From assembly GCA_947630295.1 (NCBI GenBank), contig CANRGZ010000004.1, positions 1 to 61,123 on the forward strand: a DNA stretch of 61,123 bases, given 5' to 3'. Shown piece after piece: positions 8,410 through 16,953 of the stretch. How positions within the stretch are numbered: position 1 is the stretch's first letter; the number at the start of each line of letters is the position of its first letter. The stretch comes from an uncultured Lachnospiraceae bacterium. GTDB lineage: Bacteria > Bacillota > Clostridia > Lachnospirales > Lachnospiraceae. The notes under the pieces are model-generated. The model did not search any database. It was given only the letters and a program-made list of their open reading frames with translations, and was not told the origin of the DNA. A program made the position numbers and the translations under genes.

Positions 8410-10635
8410 TTATGCAAATACGCTGACAGGCTGATTTGCCTGCAGCTGTACCCTTTGTTTCTCTGTGCCGTACATCACATCCGCTGTGCAGTCTTTCTCC
8501 GCCGTCAGTACCAGCGACGCCAGTTTTCCTTCCTTCCAGTCCAGATCCGCCCGGATAGCGCCCCGCAGCCGCACGCCGTGCAAATGTCCGCTTTGCCATT
8601 TGTCCGGCAGTGCCGGCAGCACGTCAATATACCCTGCATGGGACTGAATCAGGGCTTCCAGTATGGCATTGGCGATGCCGAAATTGCCGTCAATCTGAAA
8701 CGGCGGATGGGTATCGTAAAGATTGTCCATAATGGATTTGCGCAGCAGCTGCATAATATTGTCATAAACCTGATTGCCTTTCCCCAGCCGCGCGTAAAAA
8801 CAGGCGACCCAGGCCCGGCTCCAGCCGGTATGCCCGCCGCCGTTTTCCAAACGGGTGGCCAGGGTTTTTTCCGCCGCCGCCAGCAGCTTTGGCGTTTCTT
8901 TTGTGATCTCGTTGCCGGGATGCAGGCCGTAAAGATGGGAAATGTGCCGGTGTCCCAGTGCCGTTTCCTGATATTCCTTCTGCCATTCCAAAATCCTGCC
9001 GTCGCTGCCGATCTTTGTAGGCGGCAGCCGTTTTAAGATCGCCGCCACTTCTTCCACGCCGTCGGCGGTGCCTGTCACCTCTGCCGCATCCAGATAGGCC
9101 TTGCAGAGCTGCCGCAGGATCTGTATATCCATGACAGGCCCCATGGCCAGACTGCCCGTCTGCCCCAGCTCGGAATAATAGGTATTCTCCGGAGAAACGC
9201 ATGGTCCCGTGACCAGCTGCCCCTCTTCATTTTCCGTTAAATAGTCCTCAAAAAAGCGCAACGCTTCCCGCATCACGGGAACCGCCCGTTCCTTTAAAAA
9301 TGTCCTGTCCTGTGTAAACAGGTAATGTTCATACATATGCAGGGACAGCCAGGCGCCGCCCATCACCCAGAAGGGAGAAGCATCCATGACCCCTTCCGGA
9401 TCCGTGTTGGCCCAGAGTCCCGTATTGTGATGCGCCACAAAACCTCTGCATCCGTACAGTTTTTCGGCGCTTTCCTTTCCTTTCACCGCCAGACGCTCAA
9501 TCAGATCAAACAGCGGCATATGGCACTCCGGCAGTCCGCATTTTTCCGCCATCCAGTAATTCATCTGGCAGTTGATATTGATGGTGTACTCGCTCTGCCA
9601 GGGCGGCGCAAACTCGCCGTTCCAGATGCCCTGCAGATTGGCAGGAAGCAGACAGTCATAGGAAGCGGAAATCATCAGATATTTCGCAAAGACAAACAGC
9701 AGATTCACCAGATAATCATTGTCCGCCGACGGGTCTTCCCGCAGTTCGTTCAGCTGATCCTGGGTGATGCGCCCGTCGTATGCGCAGTCGTTGATATCCA
9801 GCGTCGTTCGTTCATTGAGCGCCTGATATTCTGCGATATGGGTTTCCAGAATTTTTTCATATCCGGCCCGGGCCGCTGCTTCCAGTCGTGCATTGCAGGC
9901 AGCTTCAAACTCTTCGCCGCCGGAAAAATCCGTTCCCGCCGCCACATAGATGGTCACCGCGTCCGCCTGTTCCGTATAGGCGTAGTCTCCGACTGTTTTG
10001 CTTTTCGCTCCTTCCGCCGCCAGCTTCAGGGCGCAGTAATACTTCACGCCCCCGGGACCGCACTGGCCTTTGATATATGCCACGCCGTCCGAAAGGCTGC
10101 CGGTTTCTTCTTCAAAAGGTTTGCGCATCAGATTGGCCTGCACCGTCAGATCCTTTGCGGCGTCGGAAGTCACATGCATCACAAAAACATTATATTTGTG
10201 GCTGACAAAATGGGTCCTGTGGTAGGTCTTTCCCAGCCGTGTGTACTGCACATGGGCCAGCGCCTCATCCAGATCCAGATAACAGGCCCGGTTTTCGATA
10301 TTTTTGCCGCCGTGTCCCAGAAAATGCACCTTTAATTCCGCCGCGTACTGATAGGGATTCAGGTATTTGGGCGCGGAGGTCATCTCCATGCGGGCATAAA
10401 AATGGGCTTCCTCCAGCCGGCCTTCCTGCACCAGCTGCCGGATTTTTGCAATGCTTTCTTTTGCATCCGGATTTTTCCGGTTATGGTCGCTTCCGTACCA
10501 GATGCTTTCTTCATTGATGACGATGGACTCTTCCCTGATTTTTCCCAGCACCGAAGCGCCCAGCCGGCCGTTTCCCACCGGCAGCCCGCCGTCCCATTTT
10601 TTGGCGTCCTTGCGCAATGAAATAATGTGTCTCAT
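8410..10635 (-). CDS. Alpha-L-fucosidase-type enzyme, GH95
   Basis: A 741-residue GH95 (alpha/alpha)6-barrel enzyme beginning with the family's GGLPVGNGRLGASV block and NEESIWYG. Counterparts of the catalytic residues of the Bifidobacterium bifidum 1,2-alpha-L-fucosidase are present: Asn355 and Asn359 in NCQMNYW, Glu483 in SPENTYY and Asp649 in FQIDGNFG. No signal peptide. Known activities are alpha-1,2-L-fucosidase and, in some members, alpha-L-galactosidase. A longer frame starts at TTG 10650, but the ATG at 10635 has AGAGG at good distance and fits the family start. It begins 8 nt after the esterase stop. Confidence 0.93.
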   Translation of the reverse strand: MRHIISLRKDAKKWDGGLPVGNGRLGASVLGKIREESIVINEESIWYGSDHNRKNPDAKESIAKIRQLVQEGRLEEAHFYARMEMTSAPKYLNPYQYAAELKVHFLGHGGKNIENRACYLDLDEALAHVQYTRLGKTYHRTHFVSHKYNVFVMHVTSDAAKDLTVQANLMRKPFEEETGSLSDGVAYIKGQCGPGGVKYYCALKLAAEGAKSKTVGDYAYTEQADAVTIYVAAGTDFSGGEEFEAACNARLEAAARAGYEKILETHIAEYQALNERTTLDINDCAYDGRITQDQLNELREDPSADNDYLVNLLFVFAKYLMISASYDCLLPANLQGIWNGEFAPPWQSEYTININCQMNYWMAEKCGLPECHMPLFDLIERLAVKGKESAEKLYGCRGFVAHHNTGLWANTDPEGVMDASPFWVMGGAWLSLHMYEHYLFTQDRTFLKERAVPVMREALRFFEDYLTENEEGQLVTGPCVSPENTYYSELGQTGSLAMGPVMDIQILRQLCKAYLDAAEVTGTADGVEEVAAILKRLPPTKIGSDGRILEWQKEYQETALGHRHISHLYGLHPGNEITKETPKLLAAAEKTLATRLENGGGHTGWSRAWVACFYARLGKGNQVYDNIMQLLRKSIMDNLYDTHPPFQIDGNFGIANAILEALIQSHAGYIDVLPALPDKWQSGHLHGVRLRGAIRADLDWKEGKLASLVLTAEKDCTADVMYGTEKQRVQLQANQPVSVFA

Positions 10636-10643
10636 GGCATCCT

Positions 10644-11726
10644 CTAACAATGGTGTTTTTTCCGATAGCTGACAAACTGTTCCCAGTCGTAGCGTCCCAT
10701 ATAATGCTCCCCTTCCCGCAGATGGAAGCCGATCCTGCCTTCATGCAGCACCATGGGCGCAAATTCGATTTCATCCGGCACCACCAGGCCCTCCAAGCCT
10801 AAGATCCGGTAAGCATCAGTTGCTGCGGCTGCCGATAAAAATTCCGATACGGGGTCCGCCCATTTATCCTTCGTGGCACTGGCCACGTACAGATGCCGCG
10901 GCGCCACCAAAGCCCCTGCGAAATGATGATCGAAGGGCAGTTCATTTTCCCGCTCTGCATAAGCCGTATACGCGTCGCAAAGCCAGGTCTTGGAACCTTC
11001 CTTCCGCAGATGCTTCACCCGCTCGCCTTTTTTGCCCCGCTGGATAGCGATGCCGCCGCCGCCCGAACAGTTGGTAATAGTCATGGAGAACCGCTGATCC
11101 AGCGCGCCGGCGCACAGGGCCGCTTTTCCCAGACGGGAATGTCCGCAGACTGCCACCCGGGAGGCGTCGATCTGCACCAGGGTTTCCAGATAATCCATGA
11201 TCCTGCAGGCGCCCCAGGCCCACATATGCACCTTTCCCCAGGCATGTTCATCAAAGGTCTGGGGCAGGGCACCGATACCGTTTTCCTTTTCATGGAACAG
11301 GTCGTCGATAATGTCCCGGTAATAGAAGGTGGCGTAAGCAAAACCTTCCCTGATCAGATAAGGCGCGATCTCATCTTCGATGCCGTCCCCCCGCTGAAAC
11401 GCGATATGGATAAAGGCGGGCACGCTTTCCTCGCTGAAAGGCAGATACAGTTCAAAGGGAAAGGCAAATGTCCCTGCCGTGGTTTCGATTTCCAGTTCGA
11501 TTTTTGCTTTCAGCGCGGTATTTTCGAAAACCGCTTCTTCCTCCAGCACCGTATAGGAAACCTCTTCGTTCCAGTCCGGTTTTCTGCCCCACAGATTGTC
11601 CAGCAGGTTTTCCTCGATCTGCTCTCTGCGCAGCGCCCAGTCCTGCTTTGTGCGCAGGGGCGTTCCCGAATCAAATTGCAACAGTTCCGGCAGATTTCTT
11701 GCAGCCAGTTCTTCACTTATCTTCAT
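10644..11726 (-). CDS. CE15-like serine esterase (glucuronoyl-esterase family)
   Basis: A 360-residue alpha/beta hydrolase. The nucleophile elbow is GHSRLGKAAL with Ser197. The Arg two positions after the serine and the Lys after the glycine are typical of CE15, whose known members cleave glucuronoyl esters between xylan methylglucuronate and lignin. The SGGGGIA segment, the HHFAGALVAPRHLYVASA region and the C-terminal HYMGRYDW also fit. It lacks a signal peptide, which is unusual for a lignin-directed esterase, so a small imported ester is a more likely substrate. It lies inside the glycan operon between GH2 and GH95. The upstream ribosome binding site is weak (AGAGAG). Confidence 0.8.
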   Translation of the reverse strand: MKISEELAARNLPELLQFDSGTPLRTKQDWALRREQIEENLLDNLWGRKPDWNEEVSYTVLEEEAVFENTALKAKIELEIETTAGTFAFPFELYLPFSEESVPAFIHIAFQRGDGIEDEIAPYLIREGFAYATFYYRDIIDDLFHEKENGIGALPQTFDEHAWGKVHMWAWGACRIMDYLETLVQIDASRVAVCGHSRLGKAALCAGALDQRFSMTITNCSGGGGIAIQRGKKGERVKHLRKEGSKTWLCDAYTAYAERENELPFDHHFAGALVAPRHLYVASATKDKWADPVSEFLSAAAATDAYRILGLEGLVVPDEIEFAPMVLHEGRIGFHLREGEHYMGRYDWEQFVSYRKKHHC

Positions 11727-11747
11727 AAAACCACTCTCTTTAATTCA

Positions 11748-14741
11748 TTAAAATATATTGTTGATACAATCCCGCAAAAAGGTATCCAGATTGGCATTGA
11801 CCCCCACCCGGCCTTCTGTCAGCAGCGTCGTTACGTACAGCGTGCCCTTGCCGGCGCTGATTTTGACCGCCGTGGGCAGATGCCGCTTCGGCGCGGGTCT
11901 TCCGTCCGCCGCCTGCTTCCCGTAGGTATAAGCGATTTCCTGACAGGGGCAGTCGGTTTCAATGACTCTCACGGACTGGAAGTCAATATAATCCTTTGCT
12001 TCGTTGTATAAAAATTCCAGATGATACTTTGGCAGAGCCACATGGAAAAACAGCTTCGGACCTTTTTTCGTGGAAACGCTGCCTTCCGTCAGCGACAGGT
12101 GCATATCCTTTCCTTCCGGCGCCAGCACCACCACGGTTTTGCCTTCGTCCAGGGCTTTCCGGATTTCGGCTTCGTTTTCTTCCGGTTCGCTGCTCAACCA
12201 CGCGTCCGCTTTTGCATCCTTCGCCAGAGAAAGCACCGCTGCCACCGCCTCCGCCTCTTTTCCGAGGGCAGTTACGGCAGCTGCCTTTTCCGGCTTCGGA
12301 TAGGCATAGAGTTTGAAGCTTTCCGTATAGATCACTTCGCCCTCCTTCTCACACCAGACATCCAGCCGGAGTTTTCTGCAAGTTTCCCCTTCCGGAAGCT
12401 GCAGGGCCAGGGAGGCCGCATACTGCGCCGTTGCCGCCGGCACTTCCGCGTCAAAGGCGTAGGACGCATAGATCCTGTCTTCCTCACAGAGCACCGCTTT
12501 GATCTGTATCGGGCCGGTAAAGGCAGTATCATTCAGCAGCCAGATTTCCGGCTTTGCACATTCGCCGCCGTAAAAATACCGCCGGTCGCTGCGTATGCTG
12601 ATCCGCACCGGCGTCAGGCTTTCCTGATAGGCGAAAAAGGCCCGCTTCGGGATCCGGTCACAGCCCACCAGGGTCTTCATCCAACCGGAGGGCCAAGCGT
12701 CGATCAGCAGATGGATGGCCGTGTGATTTAAAATATCAGAACGGCGGCGGAAGGCATCGGTCATCACCCGGGTGGCGTGTTCCTGATGGATCTGGCTTTC
12801 CCGTACCCAGTCGCTTACATTGTCCTGCTCCGGATACCAGTCGCCATGGGTGCCGTTGGTCTGGGCCCGCACGATCCGTGTGGGATACCAATGTCCTTCT
12901 TCATCCATTTCCATCCATTTTTTCGGATATCGTTCCCACATAATGGGCTCATTATCCAATCCTTCTGCACCATACTCCCCACATCCGACCATCCAGCCGG
13001 ATTTCACCGGAGGCAGATATCCCCGCATCAGCTTGCCCACCGGCACGCCGTGATTGGAATACCACATGGTGTAGCAATGGAAATCCGGCATCCCTTCCAT
13101 GGTGGGCGCGTCGTAATCGCCCTCTACGTTTTTGATGACGCGATCCGGGTTTTCCACATAAACGGCCTTTCTGGCCGCCGCGAAAAAGGCTTCCAGCTCA
13201 TCCCGCAGCAGCTCCCGGTGTCCTTTTTTGTCATACCGCTTCGAAAACTTGCTGTTTGGATCCGCGGTTCTGCGGATACAGACCGGCTCGTTGATAAAGG
13301 TCACCATAAAGGCGCTGGGATGATTGCGGATCAGATGTTCCATTTCCACGGTCTGGCGGATACACTCCGCAAACTGGGGCCGCCTTAAGAAACTGAACAG
13401 CGGCAGGTCCGTCTGGGTCATCATACCCAGCATATCCATATAATCGTAGATTTCCTTCTGCACCGGCCGCTGGGTGAGACGGTAATAATTCATATGGCAC
13501 AGCTTCGCGATCAGGATATCATCGATCAGCTGGGCGTAATCTTCTTTTAATACGCACTGGGGCAGATGGCCCATTTCATTGGCCCCGCGCATCAGAATCG
13601 GTCGGTTGTTCAGGTAAAACCGGCCCTTCGGTTCGCTGGTTTCATCGCTGATGAATTTGCGCATACCGAAATGTTCTTTTTTCACCGAATCCGCCGTTCT
13701 TCCCTGATTGGATGAAAGACGCACCGTCAGGGCGTACAGGTACGGTGTTTCCGGATTCCAGAGCCGAAAATCCGCCGGCATCCGGATGCGGTAACGGTAC
13801 TCGTTTTTCCCGATGCCGATCCAGCCGATATGCGCCTGAAAAGAAGTCCCCCCGCCGTCCGTGAAATTCTTCGGAACAATTTCCGCCTGCAGTTCGTAAT
13901 CCTCGTAGATTTCCTTCGCGTAATTGGCCACGCCCACCCGCAGTTCGATAAACCCTGCATCAATATCCGGACGTGCAAAGAGATCCTCTACCCGGATCAT
14001 AGGGGTATAAATCAGCTCTACCCGGCCGAATACGCCGGCGCCTGCGGGACAGTGATGCCATCCCGTGTCCGGATCATCCCAGCCAAGGCCCGTGGCAGCA
14101 TATACCTTGTCGCCGTCGATGTCGCCCTCGCCCAGAATGGAATAATCATTTTCAATTTCAATGACCAGCTGGTTGGTTTCCTTCAGATAATCGGAAACAT
14201 CGAAGGAAAAAGGCGCGAAAAATCCCTCATGCTGTCCCACAAAAGAACCGTTCAGATAAATCACGGCCTTATAATCCACACACTGAAAGGACAGAATCGC
14301 CCGTTCTTCCGGCTTCGGCTTTTCCGCCGCAAACACCCGGCGGTAGCAGGCTTTCCATTTGCCCACAGGGCCGCGGTAATCCGGTATCTCCACAGATTCC
14401 CAGTCCGTGGCCGCGGCAAGATCCGAAAAAATCTCTCCGTCCTTCATAAACCGGAAATCAAAGGTCTTCATTGCAATGGTTTTCTCCGGCGCCGCCGGCA
14501 CGCTGTAATCCGCAAGAAAGGGGCTGTACTTCCTCCGCAGCGCAGCCAGATCCTTTTGAAAACGCGCCAGTTTTTCCGCCTCAGTCAAATCTGCGGAAAA
14601 CACAATACCTTCTTTGGAAAGGGACGCCGGTAAGGCTTCCACCACCCTTTCCCGTATTTCCACAGGCTCGATCTCCCGGTCCGTGGAACTGACCGGATGG
14701 GCCGTCATTGCAATATCGGCAAAATAATCATTTGCAGCCAT
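11748..14741 (-). CDS. Glycoside hydrolase family 2 (beta-galactosidase/beta-glucuronidase superfamily)
   Basis: A GH2 enzyme of 997 residues with the usual order: sugar-binding jelly roll, immunoglobulin-like domain, TIM barrel and extra C-terminal beta domains. Counted from the upstream ATG at 14753, the acid/base is Glu489 in VTFINEP and the nucleophile Glu593 in CGEYGAE. GH2 covers beta-galactosidases, beta-glucuronidases, beta-mannosidases and others; I cannot place this one. The ATG at 14741 is chosen because GGAG lies 6 nt before it, while the ATG at 14753 has no ribosome binding site. No signal peptide. Second gene of the operon. Confidence 0.9.
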   Translation of the reverse strand: MAANDYFADIAMTAHPVSSTDREIEPVEIRERVVEALPASLSKEGIVFSADLTEAEKLARFQKDLAALRRKYSPFLADYSVPAAPEKTIAMKTFDFRFMKDGEIFSDLAAATDWESVEIPDYRGPVGKWKACYRRVFAAEKPKPEERAILSFQCVDYKAVIYLNGSFVGQHEGFFAPFSFDVSDYLKETNQLVIEIENDYSILGEGDIDGDKVYAATGLGWDDPDTGWHHCPAGAGVFGRVELIYTPMIRVEDLFARPDIDAGFIELRVGVANYAKEIYEDYELQAEIVPKNFTDGGGTSFQAHIGWIGIGKNEYRYRIRMPADFRLWNPETPYLYALTVRLSSNQGRTADSVKKEHFGMRKFISDETSEPKGRFYLNNRPILMRGANEMGHLPQCVLKEDYAQLIDDILIAKLCHMNYYRLTQRPVQKEIYDYMDMLGMMTQTDLPLFSFLRRPQFAECIRQTVEMEHLIRNHPSAFMVTFINEPVCIRRTADPNSKFSKRYDKKGHRELLRDELEAFFAAARKAVYVENPDRVIKNVEGDYDAPTMEGMPDFHCYTMWYSNHGVPVGKLMRGYLPPVKSGWMVGCGEYGAEGLDNEPIMWERYPKKWMEMDEEGHWYPTRIVRAQTNGTHGDWYPEQDNVSDWVRESQIHQEHATRVMTDAFRRRSDILNHTAIHLLIDAWPSGWMKTLVGCDRIPKRAFFAYQESLTPVRISIRSDRRYFYGGECAKPEIWLLNDTAFTGPIQIKAVLCEEDRIYASYAFDAEVPAATAQYAASLALQLPEGETCRKLRLDVWCEKEGEVIYTESFKLYAYPKPEKAAAVTALGKEAEAVAAVLSLAKDAKADAWLSSEPEENEAEIRKALDEGKTVVVLAPEGKDMHLSLTEGSVSTKKGPKLFFHVALPKYHLEFLYNEAKDYIDFQSVRVIETDCPCQEIAYTYGKQAADGRPAPKRHLPTAVKISAGKGTLYVTTLLTEGRVGVNANLDTFLRDCINNIF

Positions 14742-14762
14742 TGTTTTCTCCATTTTTTGTCT

Positions 14763-15680
14763 TTAATACAGACTTTCCGGATACAGCCCCTGATCGGTCA
14801 GCGCGCGAAACGCTTTCACAACATAGGGCGTATCCTGCGCATAGGTCACGCCAAACCATTTGTCATGGGTTTCCAGCACCTGCACCTGGGCTTTGCCCGC
14901 CGTAATCAGATCGGAGACCACCCCCGGCAGCAGATACTCTTTCTTCAAAAGCTCCTCCGGTTTGATATCCTTAAGGAACTGTATGAAGCCTTTTTCCAGT
15001 TCCTCCGTCAATTCCGGTGTGAATCCCCACATATTCATGGAAACATGGGTATTTTCGTCCAGTTCCAGCGTTTTTCCGTCTCGAACGCACTCTACTTTCC
15101 CACTTTCGTTGCGTTTGATGTCGCCGGTTTCCACCACTTCTTCCAGAATACCCGCTGCATTGACCTGGCAGACGCCTCTGGTCACGCCGCCGTTTTCGCT
15201 GAGGGTATTGCCGAGAATGAACCCCGCCATGCAAAACTGCATCGGTTTTCCGGGATGGTCTTCCACCAGATAATCATGCACCAGACGGAAGGCTTCCTTT
15301 CCATAATAGTCGTCGGCATTCACCACCACAAAGGGCATATCCAGGCATTCCTTTGCCGCCAGCACGGCCTGCCCGGTGCCCCAGGGTTTCTTCCGTTCCG
15401 GGGGACAGTCGAATCCTTCCGGCAGGACGTCGATTTCCTGAAATGCGTATTCTACTTTGATCTTTTTTGCGATCCGGTTGCCGATGATCTCCTTAAAATC
15501 TTCCTCCAGATCCTTCCGAATAATAAATACTACCTTATTAAAGCCGGCTTCAATCGCGTCATAGATGGCATAATCCATGATAATCTCGCCGGAAGGTCCC
15601 ACATGTTCCAGTTGTTTGATGCCTTTTCCGTAACGGCTGCCGATGCCGGCGGCCATTACCACTAAAGCTGTTTCTTTCAT
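14763..15680 (-). CDS. Sugar-phosphate nucleotidyltransferase
   Basis: A 305-residue NTP-transferase. The N-terminal loop MAAGIGSRYGKGIKQL is the nucleotide-binding signature (GxGxR...K). NADDYYG supplies the metal-binding acidic pair. The protein should couple a sugar 1-phosphate to a nucleotide, probably UTP, but the sugar is not readable. It is the first gene of the seven-gene glycan operon, with AAGGAG before the ATG and two strong promoters upstream. Its position suggests salvage of a released sugar (galactose 1-phosphate or similar) into a nucleotide sugar rather than cell-wall synthesis. That is inference. Confidence 0.85.
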   Translation of the reverse strand: MKETALVVMAAGIGSRYGKGIKQLEHVGPSGEIIMDYAIYDAIEAGFNKVVFIIRKDLEEDFKEIIGNRIAKKIKVEYAFQEIDVLPEGFDCPPERKKPWGTGQAVLAAKECLDMPFVVVNADDYYGKEAFRLVHDYLVEDHPGKPMQFCMAGFILGNTLSENGGVTRGVCQVNAAGILEEVVETGDIKRNESGKVECVRDGKTLELDENTHVSMNMWGFTPELTEELEKGFIQFLKDIKPEELLKKEYLLPGVVSDLITAGKAQVQVLETHDKWFGVTYAQDTPYVVKAFRALTDQGLYPESLY

Positions 15681-15734
15681 CTCGTTGCTCTCCTTTATTT
15701 ATTGACAGAAATCCTCTTCTTGCAGTCCCTGTAC

Positions 15735-15763
15735 AGTATACTAGAAATGCCGCAAAATAGCAA
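15735..15763 (-). promoter_or_regulatory. Proximal promoter of the glycan operon
   Basis: TTGCTA, 17 bases, TATACT on the minus strand, about 55 nt before the nucleotidyltransferase ATG. It is downstream of a second, stronger promoter at 15771-15798, so the operon may have two start sites. Confidence 0.6.
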
Positions 15764-15770
15764 TTAAAAA

Positions 15771-15798
15771 AGTATAGCGCATCTGCCCCCGATGTCAA
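15771..15798 (-). promoter_or_regulatory. Distal promoter of the glycan operon
   Basis: Consensus TTGACA, 16 bases, TATACT on the minus strand. I found no clear catabolite (cre) palindrome over it, and no regulator gene lies next to the operon. Confidence 0.72.
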
Positions 15799-15834
15799 GC
15801 CGCAAATGATTTTCAAATACGGGGCCGCCCACAC

Positions 15835-15868
15835 AAAAAAGGCTGTCCGTTTGAAACGAACAGCCTTT
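15835..15868 (-). terminator. Terminator of the aldolase gene
   Basis: Hairpin with 15-position arms (one G-U pair in the minus-strand transcript) and a short loop, followed on the minus strand by a run of six T. It lies 16 nt after the aldolase stop. Confidence 0.88.
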
Positions 15869-15884
15869 CCAGACTCTTTTTTGA

Positions 15885-16748
15885 TCAGGCCTTGCCGACA
15901 GAACCGAAAAGTTCCATCTTCTCAATAACCTTTGCCTTGATGGCGTCGCAGCCAGGCGCCAGAAGCTTACGGGGATCAAATCCCTTGCCTTCCAGATCCT
16001 TGCCTGCTTCGATATATTTTCTGGTAGCTTCTGCAAATACCAGCTGGCATTCCGTATTGACATTGATCTTGGCAACGCCCAGATTGATGGCTTTCTTGAT
16101 CATGTCATCGGGGATACCGGTACCGCCATGCAGAACCAGCGGCATCTCGCCGGTGAGCTGCTGGATGGCGTCCAGGGTTTCAAAGCTTAAACCCTTCCAG
16201 TTTGCGGGATATTTTCCATGGATATTGCCGATACCGGCTGCCAGCATATCTACGCCCAGATCCGCGATCATCTTACATTCTTTGGGATCCGCGCATTCGC
16301 CCATGCCGATGACGCCGTCTTCCTCGCCGCCGATGGCGCCGACTTCCGCCTCAATAGACATGCCTTTTTTCTTGCATACGTCGATCAGTTCTTTGGTCTT
16401 CGCCACATTTTCCTCGATGGCGTACTTGGAACCGTCAAACATAATGGATGAAAAGCCCGCTTCAATACAGTCGTAGCAAGCTTCGTAGGTACCGTGATCC
16501 AGATGCAGCGCTACCGGCACCGTAATGCCCATGCAGTCGATCATGGCCTTCACCATATCTGCTACGGTCTTGAATCCGGTCATATATTTCGCGGCGCCGC
16601 AGGATACGCCCAGGATCACCGGCGACTTTGTTTCCTCTGCCGCAAGCAGCACCTGCTTTGTCCACTCCAGATTGTTGATATTGAACTGGCCGACGGCATA
16701 ATGTCCGGCCTTTGCTTTCTGAAGCATCTCTGTTGCTGATACTAACAT
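15885..16748 (-). CDS. fba: Class II fructose-bisphosphate aldolase
   Basis: Zinc-dependent cleavage of fructose 1,6-bisphosphate to dihydroxyacetone phosphate and glyceraldehyde 3-phosphate. The 287-residue protein has the zinc-site block VALHLDHGT, GAIGGEEDG, GNIHGKY, LVLHGGTGIPDD and the KINVNTECQ phosphate-binding segment. The frame is open to 16835, but the extra residues are not family-like and the ATG at 16748 follows GAGGAGGAAG, so that start is used. It is a single-gene unit with its own promoter and terminator, divergent from glmS. Confidence 0.95.
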   Translation of the reverse strand: MLVSATEMLQKAKAGHYAVGQFNINNLEWTKQVLLAAEETKSPVILGVSCGAAKYMTGFKTVADMVKAMIDCMGITVPVALHLDHGTYEACYDCIEAGFSSIMFDGSKYAIEENVAKTKELIDVCKKKGMSIEAEVGAIGGEEDGVIGMGECADPKECKMIADLGVDMLAAGIGNIHGKYPANWKGLSFETLDAIQQLTGEMPLVLHGGTGIPDDMIKKAINLGVAKINVNTECQLVFAEATRKYIEAGKDLEGKGFDPRKLLAPGCDAIKAKVIEKMELFGSVGKA

Positions 16749-16806
16749 CGTTTCTTCCTCCTCTATTTTTACCCGGAAACTGAACTTTTCCGTTTTTATT
16801 TTCCCC

Positions 16807-16835
16807 ATGGTAGCATATTTCCCGGAAAATGGCAA
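16807..16835 (-). promoter_or_regulatory. Promoter of fba
   Basis: TTGCCA, 17 bases, TACCAT on the minus strand, giving a leader of about 50 nt. Confidence 0.6.
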
Positions 16836-16889
16836 GACGTAATGCCGGAAATCCTGTTTCTTACGGTCTTTTGGATGGAATATCCCTTC

Positions 16890-16918
16890 TTGACTATCCG
16901 CTTCAAACGCGGTATCAT
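16890..16918 (+). promoter_or_regulatory. Promoter of glmS
   Basis: TTGACT, 17 bases, TATCAT on the plus strand, 35 nt before the ATG. The resulting leader is only about 28 nt, too short to hold a glmS ribozyme. Confidence 0.72.
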
Positions 16919-16953
16919 TGTTACAATTCTATTGAAATAAAGGAGCACGTTCT

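Noticed and set aside
16919..16953. glmS ribozyme/riboswitch before glmS
   Set aside because: Promoter to ATG distance is only about 35 nt, far too short.
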